A stretch of DNA of 64,000 bases from Thalassospira indica (GCF_003403095.1 NZ_CP031555.1:1964001-2028000); one strand, 5' to 3'. Positions 15,172-24,918 are shown, counted from the first letter of the stretch. Notes: generated by a model from the sequence alone, not told the origin. A program made the numbers and translations.

Positions 15172-16296
15172 GTGCTTACTTCATTGAAAAACATCAAGAT
15201 GTGGGCGGGTGCCGCCACCGTAGCAGCCATTATGGCCTTTCCGGCAGCGGCACAGGACATTTTCACCGTCAGCGGTGTTCATGTTGACGAGCGCGCAGAA
15301 ACCGCGGCTGCTGCGCGCGAGCGCGCCCTTGAAATCGGTCAGCGCAAGGCGTTTGAAGAAGTGGTTGCCCGCTTGACCCTGCCCGAAGATCGCGCCGGGC
15401 TTGCGATGCCCGATACATCAACGATTATCAATATGGTGCGCGATTTCGGGGTGTCGAACGAAAAGACATCATCGGTGCGCTATATCGCCGACATGACCGT
15501 GCGCTTCAAGGATGACCAGCTTCGCCGGTTCTTGCGGTTCCGCGATATTTCATTTGCCGAATTGCAGTCCAAACCGGTGATGATCGTGCCGGTCTATCGC
15601 ACGAATAATTTCGTCAATCTGTGGGATGATCCCAATCCGTGGCGCGATGTCTGGGCGCGCAATATCGCGACATCGGGACTGGTGCCGATAAAGGCACCGA
15701 TTGGCGATCTGACCGATATCAGCACCGTCTCGGCCGAGCAGGCCGAAAGCGGATCGATGGAACGTCTGTCCCAGCTTGCCAAGCGTTATGGCGCGGATGT
15801 CGCCGTGGTCGCCAGTGCCGAGGTCAGCGGGCCCGAAGGTGGCGAGACGGTTGATGTTTCCGTCACCCGCTATGAGCCCAATGGCGCACCGCAGATTTTT
15901 GGCGTGCAGGAAAAGACGCAAGCGGGCGAGACATTGAATGAAACGCTGGTGCGTGCTGCCAAATCGGTTCAGGAGCAATTGGCCGATGGCTGGAAACGCG
16001 CCAACCTGATCAATTACAGCACGGGTGGCAACCTGATGGTGTTTATCCCGATTACCGGTCTTGCCGACTGGGCAGGGATCGAGAACAAGCTGATCGGGCT
16101 GCCGGTGGTGCGCAATTCGCGGGTGATCGCGATGTCGAAACGCGAAGTGCAGGTATCAATCGAATATGTCGGATCGGCCAATCAGTTGCAGACAGCACTT
16201 AATCAGCAGAACCTTAGCCTGTCGCGGATGGGAGAACTTTGGTTCATCCAGCCGAGCGGGGCGGATCGTTTGCAGGGGCTGTCATTAGGCGGATAA
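15172..16296 (+). CDS. DUF2066 domain periplasmic protein
   Basis: A 374-residue exported protein with a signal peptide (residues 1-28, cleaved after AAA). The N-terminal domain (FTVSGVHVDERAETAAAARE, then RALEIGQRKAFEEVVARLTL) is the DUF2066 signature. The remainder is a mixed alpha-beta domain. GTG start with AGAGG five bases upstream. It heads a plus-strand run with perM and hdaA, conserved in many Alphaproteobacteria, but its molecular role is unknown. Confidence 0.85.
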   Translation: MLTSLKNIKMWAGAATVAAIMAFPAAAQDIFTVSGVHVDERAETAAAARERALEIGQRKAFEEVVARLTLPEDRAGLAMPDTSTIINMVRDFGVSNEKTSSVRYIADMTVRFKDDQLRRFLRFRDISFAELQSKPVMIVPVYRTNNFVNLWDDPNPWRDVWARNIATSGLVPIKAPIGDLTDISTVSAEQAESGSMERLSQLAKRYGADVAVVASAEVSGPEGGETVDVSVTRYEPNGAPQIFGVQEKTQAGETLNETLVRAAKSVQEQLADGWKRANLINYSTGGNLMVFIPITGLADWAGIENKLIGLPVVRNSRVIAMSKREVQVSIEYVGSANQLQTALNQQNLSLSRMGELWFIQPSGADRLQGLSLGG

Positions 16297-16336
16297 GCCT
16301 TTTGCATGACAGGGACAGTTTAACAGGGGCCGGGGA

Positions 16337-17431
16337 ATGACATTACGACAGCAAGCACGTTTCTGGCTGATCTTTGTTGTTGGATTCTTTTTCCTGATCT
16401 GGCTGTTTTCGGGCATCCTGTTGCCGTTCGTGGCCGGGATGGCGATTGCCTATTTCCTTGATCCGCTTGCCGATCGGCTTGAGGAACGCGGCGCCAGCCG
16501 GGTGATTGCGACCAGCATCATCACGTTCCTTTTCTTCCTTGTGTTCATTCTGGTGATGTTGATTGTCGTGCCGATGATCGGCAGCCAGTTGGCAGGATTC
16601 CTTGAACGGTTTCCGGGCTATGTCGATACGTTGCGCACCAATGTCGCGCCGTATTTGCAAAATGTGCTCGATCGCGTCGCACCAGAAACGCTGCAAAGCG
16701 TATCGGATGCGATCAAGGGACAGAGTGCCAATGCCCTTAAATGGGTCGGTAATGTTCTGACCAATGTGCTTTCGGGCGGGTTGGCACTTTTGAACTTCCT
16801 GAGCTTGCTGTTCATTACGCCGGTGGTGTCGTTTTATCTGCTGCGTGACTGGGACAAGATCGTTGCCAAGGTGGACAGTTACCTGCCACGGCGTTCGGCC
16901 AAGGATATCCGCCAGTGTGTTAGCGAGATTGACGAAACCCTTGCAGGCTTTGTCCGCGGGCAGGCGACGGTGTGCATATTGCTTGGCCTGTTTTACGGGC
17001 TTGGCCTGACGCTGGCGGGGCTTGAGTTCGGCTTTGTCATTGGTTTGATGACCGGGCTTGTGTCGTTTGTGCCCTATTTCGGGATGATTGCCGGCTTTGC
17101 GGTTGGCATGGGTGTCGCGCTGGCCCAGTTTGGCTTTGGGCTTGATCTTGGCCTGGTGGCGCTGGTGTTTTTGATCGGTCAGGTGCTTGAGGGCAATTTC
17201 CTGACACCCAAGCTTGTCGGCGACAAGGTCGGGCTGCATGCCGTTTGGGTGATGTTTGCCTTGCTTGCCGGGGGTGCGGTGTTCGGACTTCTTGGCGTGA
17301 TGCTGGCCGTGCCGGTGGCCGCCGTGATAGGCGTACTTGTACGTTATGGCTTAAGGCAGTATCTCGATAGCAGGCTTTATGATCACGGACCGGACGCTGG
17401 CAACAATGCCACGACCGAGACCGAGAAATAG
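16337..17431 (+). CDS. AI-2E/PerM family membrane transporter
   Basis: A 364-residue inner-membrane protein with about eight hydrophobic segments. It has the family layout: paired N-terminal helices, a soluble region (about residues 90-150), then a long C-terminal bundle. The segment VGLHAVWVMFALLAGGAVFG close to the end is the most conserved part of the PerM/AI-2E exporter family. The substrate is unknown; family members have been linked to autoinducer-2 or sodium export. It follows DUF2066 by 40 bases and precedes hdaA by 35 bases, so the three are likely one operon. Confidence 0.9.
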   Translation: MTLRQQARFWLIFVVGFFFLIWLFSGILLPFVAGMAIAYFLDPLADRLEERGASRVIATSIITFLFFLVFILVMLIVVPMIGSQLAGFLERFPGYVDTLRTNVAPYLQNVLDRVAPETLQSVSDAIKGQSANALKWVGNVLTNVLSGGLALLNFLSLLFITPVVSFYLLRDWDKIVAKVDSYLPRRSAKDIRQCVSEIDETLAGFVRGQATVCILLGLFYGLGLTLAGLEFGFVIGLMTGLVSFVPYFGMIAGFAVGMGVALAQFGFGLDLGLVALVFLIGQVLEGNFLTPKLVGDKVGLHAVWVMFALLAGGAVFGLLGVMLAVPVAAVIGVLVRYGLRQYLDSRLYDHGPDAGNNATTETEK

Positions 17432-17466
17432 CCCCCAGAGATCGAGATCAGCAAATTGAGTTTACT

Positions 17467-18189
17467 GTGACCCGGGTGACATCCAAGCCGGATAAAGATA
17501 ACGACCCGCAGCAATTGCCGCTGGCGCTTGAAATGCGCCCGGCACTTGGCCGTGATGATTTCATGGTGGCCGATTGCAATAGCGAAGCGGTGGCGTGGAT
17601 CGACCAGTGGCCGAAATGGCCCGCCCCGGCCTTGTGCCTGTATGGGCCAAAGGGATGCGGAAAAAGTCATCTGGCGGAAGTGTGGCGGGCGCGATCCGGT
17701 GCGTTGCAGGTCGCGGCATCGGATTTGAACGGGATCAATCCCGATGAGCTTCTGGGCGATGCCACCGGTCTTGTGATCGAGGATGCGGACCTTGTGGCCG
17801 GTGCGGGCCTTGATGAAACCGTCTGTTTCCATATTTACAATATGCTGAAAGAACGCGGTGGGCATTTGTTGTTGACCGCAAGCCAGCCGCCATCGCGCTG
17901 GCAGATTGATTTGCCCGATTTGAAATCAAGGCTGGGCGCAGCACTGGTGTGCGAGATTTCGCCGCCGGATGATGATTTGATTGTCGGACTTCTGATCAAG
18001 CTGTTTGCCGACCGGCAAATCCCGGCCAGCCCGCAAATCATCAGTTATGTTTTGCCAAGGATCGAGCGATCCTTTGCGGCGTTAAGTCAATTGGTGGCAG
18101 CGATTGATCGCCGGGCACTGGCCGAAAAGCGGGCGGTGACCTTGCCATTGGTGCGCAGTGTCATGGATGACATGGCTGCGAAATCGTAA
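17467..18189 (+). CDS. hdaA: DnaA-related replication regulator Hda/HdaA
   Basis: A 240-residue AAA+ ATPase related to DnaA but lacking its DNA-binding domain. The N-terminal QLPLAL (residues 16-21) is a beta-clamp binding motif, as expected for a protein that inactivates DnaA-ATP in complex with the sliding clamp after initiation. Walker A is GPKGCGKSH (60-68) and Walker B lies in LVIEDADLV. GTG start at 17467, 35 bases after perM. The perM-hdaA neighbourhood matches Caulobacter and relatives. Confidence 0.88.
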   Translation: MTRVTSKPDKDNDPQQLPLALEMRPALGRDDFMVADCNSEAVAWIDQWPKWPAPALCLYGPKGCGKSHLAEVWRARSGALQVAASDLNGINPDELLGDATGLVIEDADLVAGAGLDETVCFHIYNMLKERGGHLLLTASQPPSRWQIDLPDLKSRLGAALVCEISPPDDDLIVGLLIKLFADRQIPASPQIISYVLPRIERSFAALSQLVAAIDRRALAEKRAVTLPLVRSVMDDMAAKS

Positions 18190-18279
18190 CATTGAAACGA
18201 ATTTCGTAAGCCGATCAGGTTGTTACAGGTTATCATCACCACCACCTAACAGATTGCATTCAATAACCGGAAGCTGCAT

Positions 18280-18780
18280 GTGAGCCCGCAACGCGTAAAA
18301 GCAAAACCGTCGCTTAAGAGCCAGACCGATACCCTGATTTCCGATGGACATGTTTTGGGGTGGCGGGAATGGATCGGCCTTCCTGATCTTGGCGTGCCCT
18401 TGATCAAGGCCAAGGTTGATACCGGGGCCCGAACATCGTCGCTGCATGCGCTTAATCCAAAGAAGGTGGTGCGTGACGGGCAGGATTTTGTATCATTTAC
18501 CCTGCCGCATTATCGCGGGGACGGGCATGGGCGGATCGATTGTCTGGCGCCGCTGATTGAAATGCGCGAGATTCGCTCTTCGAACGGAAATGCCGAAGAA
18601 CGGTTTGTGATTGCCACCCATATCCAGGTTGGGCATCACAAATTGAAAGTTGAAGTATCGCTGGCAAACCGGTCAATCATGGGCTTTCCCATGCTTTTGG
18701 GCCGCACAGCGATGAAAGCAGGAAGATTTTTGGTGCTGCCATCGAAATCTTATCTTGCAGGGAAGCCGGAACAGAGATAG
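18280..18780 (+). CDS. rimB: RimB-like retropepsin ('ATP-dependent zinc protease' family)
   Basis: A 166-residue aspartic-protease-like protein. The DTGA catalytic motif is at 47-50 (KAKVDTGARTSSLHA), and a second conserved segment, IMGFPMLLGRTAM, lies near the C-terminus. The family was once called ATP-dependent zinc protease; the Pseudomonas member RimB works with RimK to trim poly-glutamate tails. It lies 130 bases before rimK on the same strand. GTG start, no strong ribosome site visible. Confidence 0.85.
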   Translation: MSPQRVKAKPSLKSQTDTLISDGHVLGWREWIGLPDLGVPLIKAKVDTGARTSSLHALNPKKVVRDGQDFVSFTLPHYRGDGHGRIDCLAPLIEMREIRSSNGNAEERFVIATHIQVGHHKLKVEVSLANRSIMGFPMLLGRTAMKAGRFLVLPSKSYLAGKPEQR

Positions 18781-18912
18781 ACGCGCAGAAGAACGACCCA
18801 TTGCCGGAACAAGATCCCGACAGGGTCGTTTTACTTTCTGACAATTCCGCATTCGCCAGCCACCGGTATTATACCGGTCGCACTTCGTTTTGCCGACCTT
18901 GGGGGACATCTT

Positions 18913-19818
18913 ATGAAAATCGCGATGCTTGCACGCAATCCAAACCTTTACTCCCACAAACGGTTGGTCGAGGCGGCCGAAGCACGCGGGCATGAGTTGG
19001 ACATCATCAATACCCTGCGGGTGTCGATGAACATCACGTCGCTGAAACCGGAAATCTATTACGGCGGTGACAAGCTTACCGGTTATGACGCGGTGATCCC
19101 GCGTATCGGTGTGTCGGTGACCCAGTTCGGCCTGGCTGTTTTGCGCCAGTTTGAAATGATGGGCGTCTATCCGTTAAACGAGTCTGTTGCCATTGGCCGG
19201 TCGCGCGACAAGTTGCGTTCGCTGCAGATCCTGGCACGCCGTGGTATTGGCCTTCCTGTGACCGCCTTTGCCCATGACCCGAAAAAGACCGATGAAGTTC
19301 TGTCGATCGTGGGCGGTGCGCCGGTGGTGATCAAGCTTCTGGAAGGCACACAGGGCATCGGTGTGGTTCTGGGCGAAACCGAAAAGTCCGCCAAATCCGT
19401 GATCGAGGCGTTCCGTGGTGCCAATGTTGCGATCATGGTGCAGGAATTCATCAAGGAAGCTGGCAACAGCGATATCCGTTGCTTTGTGATTGGTGGCAAG
19501 GTGGTTGCCAGCATGGAACGCAAAGGGGCGGAGGGCGATTTCCGGTCCAACATCCATCGCGGTGGTTCGTCGCGTGCGATCCGCATCACGCCGCAGGAAC
19601 GCTCAACCGCCGTTGAAGCCGCCAAGGCGATGGGGCTTAATGTTTGTGGTGTTGATATCCTGCGATCCAATCACGGGCCGGTGGTGATGGAGGTGAATTC
19701 GTCACCGGGACTGGAAGGCATTGAGAACGCGACGGGCAAGGACATTGCGGGCATGATCATTGAATTCATGGAAAAAGATTTCAAACCCGGTAAGGTGCGG
19801 ACCAAAGGCAAGGGATAA
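18913..19818 (+). CDS. rimK: Ribosomal protein S6-L-glutamate ligase
   Basis: A 301-residue ATP-grasp ligase that adds glutamate residues to the C-terminus of ribosomal protein S6. The N-terminus ([20 protein letters not shown]), the ATP-binding segment [15 protein letters not shown] and the metal-binding [14 protein letters not shown] are highly conserved. Length equals E. coli RimK (300). It forms a cluster with rimB upstream and an M14-type deacylase gene 17 bases downstream. Confidence 0.95.
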   Translation: MKIAMLARNPNLYSHKRLVEAAEARGHELDIINTLRVSMNITSLKPEIYYGGDKLTGYDAVIPRIGVSVTQFGLAVLRQFEMMGVYPLNESVAIGRSRDKLRSLQILARRGIGLPVTAFAHDPKKTDEVLSIVGGAPVVIKLLEGTQGIGVVLGETEKSAKSVIEAFRGANVAIMVQEFIKEAGNSDIRCFVIGGKVVASMERKGAEGDFRSNIHRGGSSRAIRITPQERSTAVEAAKAMGLNVCGVDILRSNHGPVVMEVNSSPGLEGIENATGKDIAGMIIEFMEKDFKPGKVRTKGKG

Positions 19819-19835
19819 GAACAAGGGATATCACA

Positions 19836-20924
19836 ATGAGCGAAACCGGATCACCCAAGGGGAAAGGCAAAGCGCCCAGAACCCCCAAGAACCCTGATTT
19901 TGAAATCGCTGGGAAAAAGGTTGCTCCGGGTACGCGCCAGATTGTTGATATCCCGATCTCGCTTTTGTCCAACCACACGCCGGTCAATCTGACGGTCAAT
20001 GTCGTGCATGGCAAACGACCGGGACCGGTGATCTTCGTCAGTGGCGCTGTCCATGGGGACGAGATTGTCGGGGTGGAGGTTATCCGCCGCGTTTTGAAAT
20101 CAACCGCGTTGCGCGGCATGCGCGGAACGTTGCTGGCCGTGCCCGTGGTCAATGCGTTCGGGTTTCTGAACAACACCCGCTATCTTCCTGACCGGCGCGA
20201 TTTGAACCGCTGCTTCCCGGGGCATTCGCGTGGATCTCTGGCCGCACAGCTGGCCCATTTGTTTTTGCATGAAATTGTCGAGAGATCCGATTTCGGTATC
20301 GACCTGCATTCAGCGGCGGTTCACAGGGTTAACCTGCCGCAGATCCGGGTCAATGAAGATGACCCGAATATCATGGAATATGCCGAGGCGTTTGGTGCGC
20401 CGATCATCCTGACCAGTCCGCTGCGTGACGGATCACTGCGCGAAGCCGCGCGCGAGCTTGGCGTGCCGATCCTGCTGTTTGAGGCGGGTGAGGGGCTTCG
20501 TTTTGATGAAATGTCGATCCGGGCCGGCGTGTCGGGCGTTTTGCGCGTGATGCGCAAACTGGGCATGACATCGCAACGCACCGTGCGCGAGCCACGCGTG
20601 CCGTCGTTCAAATCTTCCAACAGCCATTGGCTGCGCGCACCGGCGGGCGGCATTTTGCGGACCTTTAAACTGGCCGGGGAGTTTGTCCGGGCCGGGGACG
20701 TGGCCGCGGCGGTATCCGATCCGTTCGGGCAACGTGACGAAGAAGTCATCGTGCGCGAGGAAGGCTTGATCATCGGGCGGACCAACCACCCGATTGTCAA
20801 TCAGGGGGACGCGCTGTTTCACATTGCGTCGATCAAGCGCCCGTCGGAAGTCCAGGAACGCATGGACGCCATCGAAACCCATCTGCAATCCGATCCGCTT
20901 CTGGATGAGGACGAGATTATCTAG
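19836..20924 (+). CDS. Succinylglutamate desuccinylase/aspartoacylase family zinc hydrolase
   Basis: A 362-residue M14-like zinc enzyme. Zinc ligands H73 and E76 lie in the VHGDEIVG motif and a third histidine in DLHSAAVH further on. The C-terminal beta domain (GGILRTFKLAGEFVRAGDVA) is typical of AstE/AspA-like proteins. It follows rimK by 17 bases. This coupling suggests it processes glutamyl or acyl-glutamyl products of the RimK system, but the substrate is inferred from context only. Confidence 0.88.
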   Translation: MSETGSPKGKGKAPRTPKNPDFEIAGKKVAPGTRQIVDIPISLLSNHTPVNLTVNVVHGKRPGPVIFVSGAVHGDEIVGVEVIRRVLKSTALRGMRGTLLAVPVVNAFGFLNNTRYLPDRRDLNRCFPGHSRGSLAAQLAHLFLHEIVERSDFGIDLHSAAVHRVNLPQIRVNEDDPNIMEYAEAFGAPIILTSPLRDGSLREAARELGVPILLFEAGEGLRFDEMSIRAGVSGVLRVMRKLGMTSQRTVREPRVPSFKSSNSHWLRAPAGGILRTFKLAGEFVRAGDVAAAVSDPFGQRDEEVIVREEGLIIGRTNHPIVNQGDALFHIASIKRPSEVQERMDAIETHLQSDPLLDEDEII

Positions 20925-21027
20925 TCGCGCTAGAGCGTTTCAGGGTGTTTCTGCCTGAATATGGCGAAGATCAGCCCTGCATCGAAGCCACTGGCGAATT
21001 GTGGCGGGCAATGCTATAGCAGTCGGC

Positions 21028-22191
21028 ATGGAACCAATTACAACTACAGAAGAACTTCGCGATCTCTGTGAAAGATTGCGCAAGTTCGAATATGTCACTG
21101 TCGATACCGAATTCATGCGGGACTCGACCTATTGGCCGCAACTGTGTCTGGTGCAGCTGGCAAGTCCGGAGCCGTCCGATAACGGGGCTGCGGTCGATCC
21201 GCTGGCGGAGGGCATTGATCTTGCGCCGCTGTTCGAGCTGATGCAGGACGAGGCGGTGGTCAAGGTGTTTCACGCCGCCCGTCAGGATATCGAGATTTTC
21301 GTCCATCTGTCGGGCAAGGTCCCGCATCCGGTGTTTGATACCCAGGTGGCGGCGATGGTGCTGGGCTATGGCGATCAGGTCGGCTATGAGACGCTGGTCA
21401 ACAAGGTGGCGCGCAAAAACATCGATAAGTCGATGCGCTTTACCGATTGGTCGCGCCGTCCGCTTTCGACCAAACAGATCAGTTACGCATTGTCGGATGT
21501 GACACACTTACGCGTGATCTATGAAGCGTTTCATGAGCGCCTTGAGGCCAATGGCCGTGCTGTCTGGCTGTTTGAGGAAATGGAACGCCTGACCGATCCG
21601 TCGATCTATTCGATTGAGCCGGCCGATGCTTGGAAGCGGCTTAAAACCCGGTCCAACAGCCCGAAATTCCTGGCCGTGACGCGCGCGCTTGGCGAATGGC
21701 GCGAGAATGAGGCGCAGCGCAAGAACCTGCCGCGCAACCGGGTTTTGCGCGATGATACCTTGCTTGATATCGCCGCCCGTCAGCCAATGACCGACAAGGA
21801 CCTTGATAAAACGCGTGGCGTTGGCCGGAACTTTGGCAGCTCCAAACCGGGCCAGGCGATCATCGAGGCGATCAAGGCCGCACTTGATAGCCCGCAGGAT
21901 CAGTGGCCGAAGCCAAAGGAACGCATCGAACTGCCAGCCGGGATCGGCCCGACGGTGGAGCTTCTGAAAGTTCTGCTTAAACTCTGTGCCGAGGAAAAGG
22001 GCGTTGCCCAGCGTCTGGTGGCCTCAAGCGACGATCTTCAGAACATCGCCGCCGACGATAACGCAGACGTTCCGGCCATGCGTGGCTGGCGGCGCGAGCT
22101 TTTCGGGCAATATGCGCTGCGCCTGAAACACGGGCAGCTTGGCCTTAAGCTTAAAGACGGCGAAGTGGTGTTTGTCGAGCTTGATAAATAG
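21028..22191 (+). CDS. rnd: Ribonuclease D
   Basis: A 387-residue 3'-5' exoribonuclease that trims stable RNA precursors, including tRNA. The DEDD motifs are visible: VDTEF (D26, E28), FHAARQDIEIF and YALSDVTHL. An HRDC domain follows (about residues 215-290, EWRENEAQRKNLPRNRVL). The ATG at 21028 begins the conserved domain; a GTG at 21001 is an alternative. It is monocistronic and followed by a terminator. Confidence 0.93.
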   Translation: MEPITTTEELRDLCERLRKFEYVTVDTEFMRDSTYWPQLCLVQLASPEPSDNGAAVDPLAEGIDLAPLFELMQDEAVVKVFHAARQDIEIFVHLSGKVPHPVFDTQVAAMVLGYGDQVGYETLVNKVARKNIDKSMRFTDWSRRPLSTKQISYALSDVTHLRVIYEAFHERLEANGRAVWLFEEMERLTDPSIYSIEPADAWKRLKTRSNSPKFLAVTRALGEWRENEAQRKNLPRNRVLRDDTLLDIAARQPMTDKDLDKTRGVGRNFGSSKPGQAIIEAIKAALDSPQDQWPKPKERIELPAGIGPTVELLKVLLKLCAEEKGVAQRLVASSDDLQNIAADDNADVPAMRGWRRELFGQYALRLKHGQLGLKLKDGEVVFVELDK

Positions 22192-22224
22192 CCAAGAACA
22201 CTGCCTTTGAAACTGACGAAAAAG

Positions 22225-22247
22225 AAACGGGCCTTCGGCCCGTTTTT
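22225..22247 (+). terminator. Rho-independent terminator of rnd
   Basis: AAACGGGCC (22225-22233) and GGCCCGTTT (22237-22245) with a TTC loop and T-run. Confidence 0.9.
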
Positions 22248-22335
22248 CTTTGTTGTAAAACCCTGAAACTGATCTATTTAGGATGGTGCAGCAAGTTGAT
22301 GGTGGAGCCGTTTCGACGCAGAGAAAGGCTCTAGC

Positions 22336-22968
22336 ATGAGATTAATCGGGATTGTCGGGTTGCTTGGGGTGCTGGCATTGGGGGCATGCTCAAGTTCTGG
22401 GACAGATGATTACAAAAGGTTGTTGGAGAATCCGCCCAAAACCTATGAAACAGTTGCGGAGGCAGTCAAAAGCGAACCGAGCTTTTTTGTCGAGGCCGAT
22501 GACTGGAAGACATTCGGGGTTCGCATTACCGATCCTGCACTTTCGCAGGGTGGCAGCCTGAATAACTTCAAGGTCGGTCGAACCACACTGGATGCCGATC
22601 AGAAATACTGGATCCATGTCAGTTCGCTTTGCTACGAATGCTTGGGCTTTCGCAAGAAAGTGATGCCGTTTAACGCTTACCTGTTTGACCCTGATTATGA
22701 ACAGATCGAGACGATCAAAGGCGATATTCAGGGTATGGGCGGTGGTGGCGGGATCATTTTTGTCCCGACCAAAGCGGGGGACTACTATGTTTTGGTTGCC
22801 GCAGACAATTCCAGAATTGCAGAGAAATTTGCCGGTCAAATTGATTTGACGACTTCTGGTGTTAAGGGGCTTGAAGCCATGGATGGTGGTGGCCTAATGG
22901 GGTATCCGGTCTATCCGAGTCCGGAAGGCAGCATGATGTTAAACGTGCGCAAGCTCGTTGAAGAGTAA
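22336..22968 (+). CDS. Lipoprotein of unknown function
   Basis: A 210-residue protein with a lipoprotein signal (lipobox LGAC, cysteine 18), so it is anchored to a membrane on the periplasmic side. The mature part is beta-rich with a C-x2-C pair (SSLCYECLGF). No family recognised. Flanked by its own terminator at 23003. Confidence 0.7.
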   Translation: MRLIGIVGLLGVLALGACSSSGTDDYKRLLENPPKTYETVAEAVKSEPSFFVEADDWKTFGVRITDPALSQGGSLNNFKVGRTTLDADQKYWIHVSSLCYECLGFRKKVMPFNAYLFDPDYEQIETIKGDIQGMGGGGGIIFVPTKAGDYYVLVAADNSRIAEKFAGQIDLTTSGVKGLEAMDGGGLMGYPVYPSPEGSMMLNVRKLVEE

Positions 22969-23002
22969 TCCCTGCGCCAAAGGCGGGCTATGGCGATACA
23001 TC

Positions 23003-23028
23003 AAACGGGGCCGTCTGGCCCCGTTTTT
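23003..23028. terminator. Terminator between lipoprotein and tetR genes
   Basis: AAACGGGGCC (23003-23012) and GGCCCCGTTT (23017-23026) with a GTCT loop, followed by more T. It lies between convergent genes. Confidence 0.9.
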
Positions 23029-23054
23029 GTTTTCGAACCGGTTTGACCAAACGA

Positions 23055-23633
23055 TCAGGCGGGCAGGGCCGCATCAAGCAATGCTGCTGCCATGGTTTTG
23101 GCAATTTGGGCCGATTCGGGCATGCCGCGTACCTGGGCTGTGACAATCGCCCCTTCCTTCAGCAGGGCGAGTTGTTCGGCAAGTTGTCTGGGATCGGACG
23201 CGCCCGCCTTTGTGCACAGATCGGCAATATGTTCGAGCACGCAGCGTTTGTGTTCGGCGGCGATCTGGTGGGCGGGGTGATCAAGTTTGGCGAACTCGCT
23301 TGAGGCATTGATAAACGCGCAGCCGGAAAATCCCATGCCCTTGAAGGCGCGGCCATGAAACCATTCTTCGAGCGCGTCAAACATAGCAAGCAACTGATCG
23401 CGCGGATTGGTTGATGCCTTTTGCATTTCAGCGGTCAGCCAGTCGCGGAACTGTTCATCGCGGCGCATAAGGGCGGCCAGGATCAGTTCATCCTTGGACT
23501 TGAAGTGTTTGTACATCGTCATTTTGGCGACGCCGGACTCGGCCAGAATCTTGTCGATTCCGGTGGCGTTGAAGCCCTGTGTATAGAAAAGACGCAGGGC
23601 CGTATCGACGAGAACGTCGCGTTTAGACTTCAA
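23055..23633 (-). CDS. TetR family repressor (TTG start)
   Basis: A 192-residue regulator. The N-terminal helix-turn-helix (LVDTALRLFYTQGFNATGID, then KILAESGVAKMTMYKHFKSK) is typical of TetR. The TTG at 23633 is chosen because GGAG lies eight bases upstream and the family starts here. It is divergent from the AhpD-like gene; two CAGAC-GTCTG palindromes lie between them, so it probably represses both promoters. The ligand is unknown. Confidence 0.85.
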   Translation of the reverse strand: MKSKRDVLVDTALRLFYTQGFNATGIDKILAESGVAKMTMYKHFKSKDELILAALMRRDEQFRDWLTAEMQKASTNPRDQLLAMFDALEEWFHGRAFKGMGFSGCAFINASSEFAKLDHPAHQIAAEHKRCVLEHIADLCTKAGASDPRQLAEQLALLKEGAIVTAQVRGMPESAQIAKTMAAALLDAALPA

Positions 23634-23651
23634 TTTTCTTACTCCAATAGT

Positions 23652-23663
23652 CAGACCGGTCTG
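23652..23663. promoter_or_regulatory. TetR operator 1 (perfect 12-bp palindrome)
   Basis: CAGACCGGTCTG is a perfect palindrome 19 bases upstream of the tetR start codon. The same half-sites occur in the second site at 23747-23760. Confidence 0.7.
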
Positions 23664-23735
23664 TATTCTTGTGGCGGGAAAACCGCAGAATTGCAAGCGT
23701 TTCAGATACAAGAATGATCATTCCAAAAATATATT

Positions 23736-23765
23736 TGACAAATAGACAGACTGGTCTGTATATAT
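23736..23765 (+). promoter_or_regulatory. Promoter of the AhpD-like gene with operator 2 in its spacer
   Basis: -35 TTGACA (23736-23741) and -10 TATATA (23760-23765) are separated by 18 bases. The spacer contains the inverted repeat ACAGAC (23747-23752) and GTCTGT (23755-23760), matching operator 1. A bound TetR dimer would sit exactly between the two promoter elements. Confidence 0.75.
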
Positions 23766-23809
23766 GTTTTCAACGCTGATCAACCCGAACTTGTTTTAGG
23801 AGAGTTTCA

Positions 23810-24358
23810 ATGACCCGTATTTCCCTGCCTGCTTCGATCGATGCTGCACCGGAAGCGTCCCAGCCGCTTCTTGAAGGTGTGAACAAGATGCTTGGTTCGG
23901 TTCCGAACCTGTTTCGTCTGACGGCAAACAGCCCGGCCGCCCTTGAAGGGTATCTTGGTTTGAATGGGGGGCTTGCCAAAGGGGCGCTTGATCCGCAGAC
24001 CCGCGAACGCATTGCCCTTGCGGTCGCACAGTTGAATGGCTGTGACTATTGCCTGTCGGCGCATACCTATCTGGGCAAGAACATTGCCAAACTTGACGAT
24101 GCCGAGATCGCGGCAAACCGCAATGGGACTTCGAGCGATCAGAAGGCCGATGCGGCTGTACGCTTTGCCGTGGCTTTGGTTAAAAACCGTGGCCAGGTGT
24201 CTGAGGCCGACGTCAGTGCCGCCAAACTTGCCGGTTATGGCGAGGCCGAACTGGTGGAGATTGTCGCCCATGTCGCGCTCAATACTCTGACCAATTACCT
24301 CAACGAAGCCTTTGATACCCCGATTGATTTCCCGGTGGTTAACGCCTCCGCAGCGTAA
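23810..24358 (+). CDS. AhpD-like carboxymuconolactone decarboxylase family protein
   Basis: A 182-residue protein of the alkylhydroperoxidase D superfamily. The redox motif CDYCLSAH gives C78, C81 and H85, the residues used for peroxide reduction in AhpD. The rest is all-helical, as expected. It is transcribed divergently from a TetR gene whose operator lies inside its promoter, so it is probably induced by a stress compound. The next gene (DUF1348) follows by 95 bases. Confidence 0.85.
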   Translation: MTRISLPASIDAAPEASQPLLEGVNKMLGSVPNLFRLTANSPAALEGYLGLNGGLAKGALDPQTRERIALAVAQLNGCDYCLSAHTYLGKNIAKLDDAEIAANRNGTSSDQKADAAVRFAVALVKNRGQVSEADVSAAKLAGYGEAELVEIVAHVALNTLTNYLNEAFDTPIDFPVVNASAA

Positions 24359-24453
24359 CAACCGGCAACTCCCCCGGTCGGCATTCCCCCCTCCGCATGT
24401 TGCTGCGCGCCGACCGGGGTCCCTTTATCGACCAAACACCAAAGGATCAGATG

Positions 24454-24918
24454 ATGTCACGGCCACCTCTTCCGCCTTTTAACGTCGAAACCGCCAAACA
24501 GAAGGTCCGTATGGCCGAGGATGGCTGGAACGGCCGCGATCCCGAAAAGGTGTCGCTGGCCTATACGCCAGACAGCCGTTGGCGGAACCGTGCCGAGATT
24601 TTCGAGGGCCGGGAAAACATCGTTCAATTCCTGACCCGCAAATGGGCCAAGGAGCTGGAGTACCGTTTGATCAAGGAACTCTGGGCGTTTCACGAAAACC
24701 GCATCGCGGTGCGTTTTGCCTATGAGTATCGCGATGATGGCGGCAACTGGTTTCGGGCCTATGGCAACGAAAACTGGGAATTTGATGAAGACGGCCTGAT
24801 GCGCCATCGCGTGGCATCGATCAATGACAAGCCGATTTCGGCTGAAGACCGGCTGTTCCATTGGCCACTTGGCCGCCGTCCGGATGATCATCCGGGGCTG
24901 TCAGACCTGGGGCTTTAG
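24454..24918 (+). CDS. DUF1348 (NTF2/SnoaL-like) protein
   Basis: A 154-residue cone-fold protein. Segments [36 protein letters not shown] and [20 protein letters not shown] are strongly conserved in DUF1348. Function unknown; related folds bind small hydrophobic molecules. AAGGA lies seven bases before the ATG at 24454. Likely co-transcribed with the AhpD-like gene and thus under the same TetR control. Confidence 0.85.
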   Translation: MSRPPLPPFNVETAKQKVRMAEDGWNGRDPEKVSLAYTPDSRWRNRAEIFEGRENIVQFLTRKWAKELEYRLIKELWAFHENRIAVRFAYEYRDDGGNWFRAYGNENWEFDEDGLMRHRVASINDKPISAEDRLFHWPLGRRPDDHPGLSDLGL

